Origin: Oleispira sp.
Lineage (GTDB): Bacteria > Pseudomonadota > Gammaproteobacteria > Pseudomonadales > Oceanobacteraceae
Reading direction: 5' to 3'
DNA length: 42,045 nucleotides
NCBI GenBank assembly: GCA_016765295.1
Contig: JAESQF010000069.1
Span: 1-42,045, forward strand
Position numbers and translations under genes: made by a program
The notes under the pieces: generated by a model
What the model was told of the DNA's origin: nothing
The model's input: the letters and a program-made list of their open reading frames with translations, nothing else
The model's database searches: none
In this document: positions 38,102-42,045 of the stretch, piece by piece
Numbering within the stretch: the stretch's first letter is position 1
Layout of the letters: each line of letters opens with the position of its first letter

Positions 38102-39463
38102 ATGCTTAAACAGTATAAGAAAGTGGGAAGCGCAATTGCGCTTTCCTTGATGGTCGCAGCGGCTAATGCAAGTGTATCGCCTGCTGAAGCAGCAAAAATT
38201 GGTAAAAGCTTAACCCCAATGGGTGCTGAAAAAGCAGGCAATGGCGGTGAAATTACTGCTTGGGATGGTGGTATTACTACACCTCCTGCTGGCTTTAAAA
38301 TCGGTGATAAGCTTGTTGATCCGTATGCGGATGATAAAATTAAATATACGATTACTTCTGCTAACTATAAAGAGTATGCAAAAAATTTGAGCGAAGGCCA
38401 AAAAGCTTTGTTCGAAAAGTATCCTGATACTTATCGTATGCCAGTTTATCCAACGCACCGTTCTTCTGCTTATCCGCAGGCAATCTATGATGCGTCTAAG
38501 ACAAACGCAACAGAAACGACCTTGGTTGAAGGCGGCAATGGCCTGAACAATTTCGTTAATGGTGTTCCTTTCCCAATCCCAGCAACGGGTGTTGAGGCTA
38601 TTTGGAACCACATCGTTCGCTATCGTGGTGGCAGTGTTTCTCGTGTAGTGGGTCAGGCAACGCCTCAAGCTAACGGTACTTATTCATTGGTACGTTTTAA
38701 AGACGAATTTACCTTCCGTAATAAGTTGAAAGATTATGATGCTGAAAAAGATCAGAACGTATTGTTCTACTTTAAGCAGGATGTTGTTTCGCCAGCGCGT
38801 TTAGCGGGTAACGTTCTTTTGGTTCATGAAACATTGGATCAAATTAAAGAGCCTCGTAAAGCTTGGGTTTATAACGCCGGTCAGCGTCGTGTTCGTCGCG
38901 CTCCTCAGGTAGCTTATGACGGTCCAGGTACTGCATCTGATGGCTTACGTACTGCGGATAACTTCGATATGTTTAACGGTGCTCCAGATCGTTATGATTG
39001 GGAATTAATCGGTAAGCAAGAGTTGTACATTCCATATAACTCTTACAAGCTAAACTCTGGCGATCTTAAGTATGATGAGATCGTTAAAGCGGGTCACATT
39101 AACCAAGACTTAACGCGTTATGAATTGCACCGTGTTTGGAAAGTTGTAGCAACGTTGAAAGAAGGTAAGCGCCACGTTTATGGTAAGCGTACTTTCTATC
39201 TTGATGAAGATACTTGGCAGGCAACTATAATCGATCACTACGATGGTCGTGGCCAACTATGGCGTGTAGCTGAAGCTCATAACATCATGTTTTATGATTA
39301 TTCAGTGCCTTGGTATGCCGTTGAAGCTTTGTATGACTTGAACTCTGGTCGCTACCTAGTACTAGGTCTTGATAACGAAGAGAAAGGTTCTTACAAGTTT
39401 GGTTTCGAACGTAGCTCTGGTGATTACACTCCAGCAGCACTTCGTCGTGCAGGTCGTCGCTAA
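38102..39463 (+). CDS. DUF1329 family periplasmic protein, LolA-like
   Basis: 453 aa, full length. Signal peptide about 1-24 (AAANA). The opening SVSPAEAAKIGKSLTPMGAEKAG and later YVRRAPQVAYD-like (RRVRRAPQVAYDGP) and LYIPYNSYKL motifs identify DUF1329. Family knowledge: structurally related to the lipoprotein carriers LolA/LolB and paired with DUF1302 in many Proteobacteria, hence the idea of carrying a hydrophobic substrate through the periplasm. It is the third gene of the operon, 35 bases after the DUF1302 gene, with GAGGG before the ATG, and ends at a strong terminator. Confidence 0.92.
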   Translation: MLKQYKKVGSAIALSLMVAAANASVSPAEAAKIGKSLTPMGAEKAGNGGEITAWDGGITTPPAGFKIGDKLVDPYADDKIKYTITSANYKEYAKNLSEGQKALFEKYPDTYRMPVYPTHRSSAYPQAIYDASKTNATETTLVEGGNGLNNFVNGVPFPIPATGVEAIWNHIVRYRGGSVSRVVGQATPQANGTYSLVRFKDEFTFRNKLKDYDAEKDQNVLFYFKQDVVSPARLAGNVLLVHETLDQIKEPRKAWVYNAGQRRVRRAPQVAYDGPGTASDGLRTADNFDMFNGAPDRYDWELIGKQELYIPYNSYKLNSGDLKYDEIVKAGHINQDLTRYELHRVWKVVATLKEGKRHVYGKRTFYLDEDTWQATIIDHYDGRGQLWRVAEAHNIMFYDYSVPWYAVEALYDLNSGRYLVLGLDNEEKGSYKFGFERSSGDYTPAALRRAGRR

Positions 39464-39510
39464 GACACTGTATAACGATGTAAAAGGCTAGCGTTTTAGT
39501 CTTTACCTGA

Positions 39511-39541
39511 AAAACCCGCTAAGAGATTAGCGGGTTTTTTT
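39511..39541 (+). terminator. Rho-independent terminator of the lipase-DUF1302-DUF1329 operon
   Basis: AAAACCCGCTAA pairs with TTAGCGGGTTTT around GAGA and is followed by further T. Confidence 0.93.
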
Positions 39542-39730
39542 ATGCCTGGGATTTGAGTAGAGCATCTTAGTTGAAGCAATAAAGATGCAGTGATCACGAA
39601 AAACTAGCTTACCAAGGAGAGTACGAAGGCGCTGTGCTACACGGAGAGGAGCTTAAAGATTAACAGTAGGTCATCATTGAGGCTTATAGTCGTTAAGCTG
39701 TATAGGAGGTGGCTAGGAATAAGGTATTAG

Positions 39731-40113
39731 AAAGCCTCCCTGTACTAATGCCGGTCTAGCCATCCATGGCTAGTCGTAAAAAGCTGCGCTGAGACAGTAT
39801 ATTTTATTTGAAGCAGACATAAAAAGGGGAGGCTGTGAAAAGCCTCCCTGTACTAATGCCGGTCTAGCCATCCTTGGCTAGTCGTAAAAAGCTGCGCTGA
39901 GACAGTGTCTTTGATTTTAAGCAGGCATAAAAAAGGGAAGCTGTGAAAAGCCTCCCTGTACTAATGCCGGCCTAGCCATCCCTGGCTAGTCGTAAAAAGC
40001 TGCGCTGAGACAGTATATTTGATTTGAAGCAGACATAAAAAAGGGAGGCTGTGAAAAGCCTCCCTGTACTAATGCCGGTCTAGCCATCCCTGGCTAGTCG
40101 TAAAAAGCTGCGC
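39731..40113. repeat. 108-bp tandem array, three full units and a partial fourth
   Basis: Units start at 39731, 39839, 39947 and 40055 with an exact 108-base period. The first ~68 bases of each are almost identical (AAAGCCTCCCTGTACTAATG..., then the dyad CTAGCCA-TCCN-TGGCTAG, then AAAAAGCTGCGC); the AT-rich spacer differs more. In the dyad, differences between copies fall in the loop base N (A, T, C, C), not in the stem. At each unit junction GGGAGGCT pairs with AGCCTCCC; on the minus strand this is followed by CTTTTT or TTTTTT, i.e. an intrinsic terminator pattern for minus-strand transcription (one mismatch in the second junction). The array lies between the DUF1329 operon and the convergent nhaD. 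No coding sequence is seen. Confidence 0.93.
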
Positions 40114-40118
40114 TTTTT
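40102..40118. terminator. Short hairpin at the nhaD stop codon
   Basis: AAAAAGC-TGC-GCTTTTT is a 7-bp dyad in the last array unit; its right arm contains part of the nhaD stop codon. It could terminate transcripts from either side. Confidence 0.55.
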
Positions 40119-41529
40119 ACCCATTAATTAGATAATGCGTATAGATACTGGCACCGTAGCCTAAGGCAATTACTGGCGTCCACTTTAAGTGACTAAAGAA
40201 CGTATAGTGTCCGCGAGCTTGACCCATAAGAGCAACACCTGCCGCAGAACCTACCGAAAGCATACTGCCACCCACACCCGCGGTAAGCGTGACTAATAAC
40301 CAATGGAATTCAGACATTTCAGGATTCATGGTTAATACAGCAAACATTACGGGAATGTTATCAACAATGGCTGACATAAAGCCCACAAGTACGTTGGCAA
40401 CATCTGGACCTAATTCACCATAAACGTAGTTAGAAGTTAAATCTAGGTAACCAATGAAGCCTAAGCCACCCACTGAAAGAATAACGCCATAGAAGAAGAA
40501 TAAGGTATCCCACTCGGATTTTGCTACCTTGTCGAAAATATCGAAACCATCGTGGTGGGCTTCACTGCTTGGTGGTAAATCAACGTTATCCATGGCAGGT
40601 ACATTTTCTTTAAAGCGACGAATGTAAAAGCCGTATAGTTTTAGGTAGCCTAAACCAAACATCATGCCGTACACAGGAGGTAGGTGAAGGAAGTTGTGGA
40701 AGCTAACGGCAGTTGCGATAGTAATTAAGAAAAGCCCAACAATTTGTAAGCCTCCCGCTTTTATTTTAACCGCTTCGCCAGTCTCAGGGCTTGGGGTACC
40801 TGATGGAAGTGCAAAGTGCATAATAGCCGCAGGAATTATGAAGTTAACAACCGATGGAATAAATAGGGTAAAGAAGGTTGCAAAATCAACGTTGCCTTTC
40901 TGCCAAACCATTAAGGTCGTGATATCACCAAATGGGCTGAAAGCGCCACCGGCGTTAGCAGCCACTACGATGTTAATACAAGCGATACCAATGAATGCCG
41001 GCTTATCAGCCCCTACTGCCATAACCACCGCACACATGATAAGCGCTGTGGTTAAGTTATCGGCAATCGGAGATATAAAGAAGGCTAGAATACCGGTTAA
41101 CCAGAATAATGTTTTATAGCTAAAGCCTTTGGCGACTAACCAGCTGCGAAGCGCATCAAACACACCACGCTCTAACATGGCGTTAATGTAGGTCATTGCC
41201 ACCATTAGGAAGAAGAATAACTCAGCGTACTCAAGGAAGTTATGACGAATAGCCACTTCAGCGGAGTGATTGAATCCATTATTAGCGTAAACAGCGGCGA
41301 TCAAGATCCAGATGATGCCTGCTGACATCATTACCGGCTTTGATTTACGCATGTGAACCTGTTCTTCAAAGATCACGAAGATATAACCGATTACAAATAC
41401 GGCGATGGCTGTGTAGCCAACCCAGTGTCGGGTTAAGTCAATCCACTCATGTGTATCACCCGAAGCAAATGCTAAGCTGGGTAGAAGTAATAATATTAAT
41501 GGCGAAAGCCAAGAGACGAGATGTTTCAT
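40117..41529 (-). CDS. nhaD: Na+/H+ antiporter NhaD
   Basis: 470 aa with 12 or so membrane helices and an N-terminal signal-like helix (about 1-22), as is usual for NhaD. Family motifs are clear: SPIADNLTTALIMCAVVMAVG, NAGGAFSPFGDITTLMVWQKG and the near-C-terminal DNIPVMFAVLTMNPE and GGSMLSVGSAAGVALMG. Family knowledge: an inner-membrane antiporter of marine and halotolerant bacteria that exports Na+ or Li+ in exchange for protons, helping salt and alkaline pH tolerance. It is monocistronic, and its 3' end abuts the 108-bp tandem array. Confidence 0.97.
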   Translation of the reverse strand: MKHLVSWLSPLILLLLPSLAFASGDTHEWIDLTRHWVGYTAIAVFVIGYIFVIFEEQVHMRKSKPVMMSAGIIWILIAAVYANNGFNHSAEVAIRHNFLEYAELFFFLMVAMTYINAMLERGVFDALRSWLVAKGFSYKTLFWLTGILAFFISPIADNLTTALIMCAVVMAVGADKPAFIGIACINIVVAANAGGAFSPFGDITTLMVWQKGNVDFATFFTLFIPSVVNFIIPAAIMHFALPSGTPSPETGEAVKIKAGGLQIVGLFLITIATAVSFHNFLHLPPVYGMMFGLGYLKLYGFYIRRFKENVPAMDNVDLPPSSEAHHDGFDIFDKVAKSEWDTLFFFYGVILSVGGLGFIGYLDLTSNYVYGELGPDVANVLVGFMSAIVDNIPVMFAVLTMNPEMSEFHWLLVTLTAGVGGSMLSVGSAAGVALMGQARGHYTFFSHLKWTPVIALGYGASIYTHYLING

Positions 41530-41706
41530 TATGTTTCCTATCAGAAAGATGGATATACCTGTAAGTAATTATAGACAGTAGATGTGGCAATTCAAAGTAT
41601 ATAACTTGATATCAATAGTCATTGCGGGCAAATAACAAGAATAGTTAGGTATAATTCAGTAAGTTTTAAATGGGTATTGTCGATTAATGTCGGTAGGAGC
41701 GTTAAA

Positions 41707-42045
41707 GTGAAAATTATAATTACAGGGGGAACGCTTGATAAGCAATATAACCCTTTAAATGGTGAGCTTATTTTCTCAGCATCTTCTGTTGAAAAAATGT
41801 TGCAGCAGTCCCGATGTACTATTAAAACTGAGCTAGATGTTTTAATGCTAAAAGACAGTTTGCAGATGGATGAAAATGATCGTCAGTTGATTGCTAAAAC
41901 GTGTAATGAAGCCGTTGAATCTCAGATCATTATTACTCACGGCACAGATACTATGGTTGAAAGCGCAGCTACGATCGCTGCGCAATTAAAGCCTAACAAA
42001 ACGGTGGTTTTATTAGGCGCTATGGTGCCTTATCAATTTAAACAG
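41707..42045 (+). CDS. Asparaginase-like protein (3' partial)
   Basis: 113 codons are visible, open to the window end. The GTG at 41707 is chosen because AGGAG lies seven bases upstream and the translation begins directly with the family's first strand, VKIIITGGTLDKQY. The second asparaginase signature is THGTDTMVESA. Family knowledge: these residues hold the catalytic threonines of bacterial type I/II L-asparaginases. Whether it is a full enzyme or one of the short single-domain asparaginase-like proteins cannot be told because the gene is cut off. Confidence 0.85.
   Translation, partial: MKIIITGGTLDKQYNPLNGELIFSASSVEKMLQQSRCTIKTELDVLMLKDSLQMDENDRQLIAKTCNEAVESQIIITHGTDTMVESAATIAAQLKPNKTVVLLGAMVPYQFKQ

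Noticed and set aside
39731-40113. Reading the repeat array as CRISPR
   Set aside because: The period is 108 bases, most of each unit is conserved instead of a short repeat with unrelated spacers, and no cas genes are present.

Overview
The window is typical gammaproteobacterial chromosome of moderate GC, with no phage, plasmid, rRNA, tRNA or CRISPR signal. The gene content suggests a marine, lipid-using member of the Oceanospirillales: NhaD Na+/H+ antiporter, a TatT-type TRAP transporter, a DUF1302/DUF1329 pair, a Pla-1/VolA-like lipase and AmpG. From memory the GroEL sequence is very close to the Oleispira antarctica chaperonin. The genus is therefore an inference; no search was run.

Layout. 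1-3.5 kb: 3' part of aceF (pyruvate dehydrogenase E2) and a chemotaxis receptor. 3.5-7.6 kb (minus): a vitamin B12 unit, made of a cobalamin riboswitch, a BtuB-like TonB receptor, an unassigned propeller-like lipoprotein and a PduO-type adenosyltransferase. 7.7-11.7 kb (minus): a PAS histidine kinase, a ketopantoate reductase and a REP-transposase-derived protein that has lost its HUH motif. 11.8-14.8 kb: yajQ, then convergent ampG, an alkyltransferase-like DNA repair gene and an SDR oxidoreductase. 15-17.8 kb: fxsA and groES-groEL with a candidate heat-shock promoter. 17.9-22.9 kb: a MalT-like LuxR regulator, an atypical receiver protein and a LysR regulator. 23-27 kb: a small CbiX/SirB chelatase, two unknown small proteins, PhoH2 (PIN plus PhoH) and a DUF2147 protein.

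27.1-31.4 kb (plus) holds a TatT lipoprotein, a periplasmic binding protein and a fused TRAP permease. A bidirectional terminator separates these from a convergent thiolase. 33.0-39.5 kb (plus) holds a tight operon of lipase lipoprotein, DUF1302 outer-membrane barrel and DUF1329 carrier, which I read as a candidate surface lipid capture and import system. Between this operon and the convergent nhaD lies an exact-period 108-bp tandem array, each unit carrying hairpins and a minus-strand intrinsic-terminator-like element. The window ends inside an asparaginase-like gene.

The most interesting items are the riboswitch-controlled BtuB/lipoprotein/adenosyltransferase set (a possible proteobacterial counterpart of Bacteroides BtuG), the lipase-DUF1302-DUF1329 operon, the 108-bp array, the catalytically dead RAYT-like protein, and the repeated occurrence of 15- or 18-bp in-frame duplications at the 5' ends or linkers of unrelated genes.
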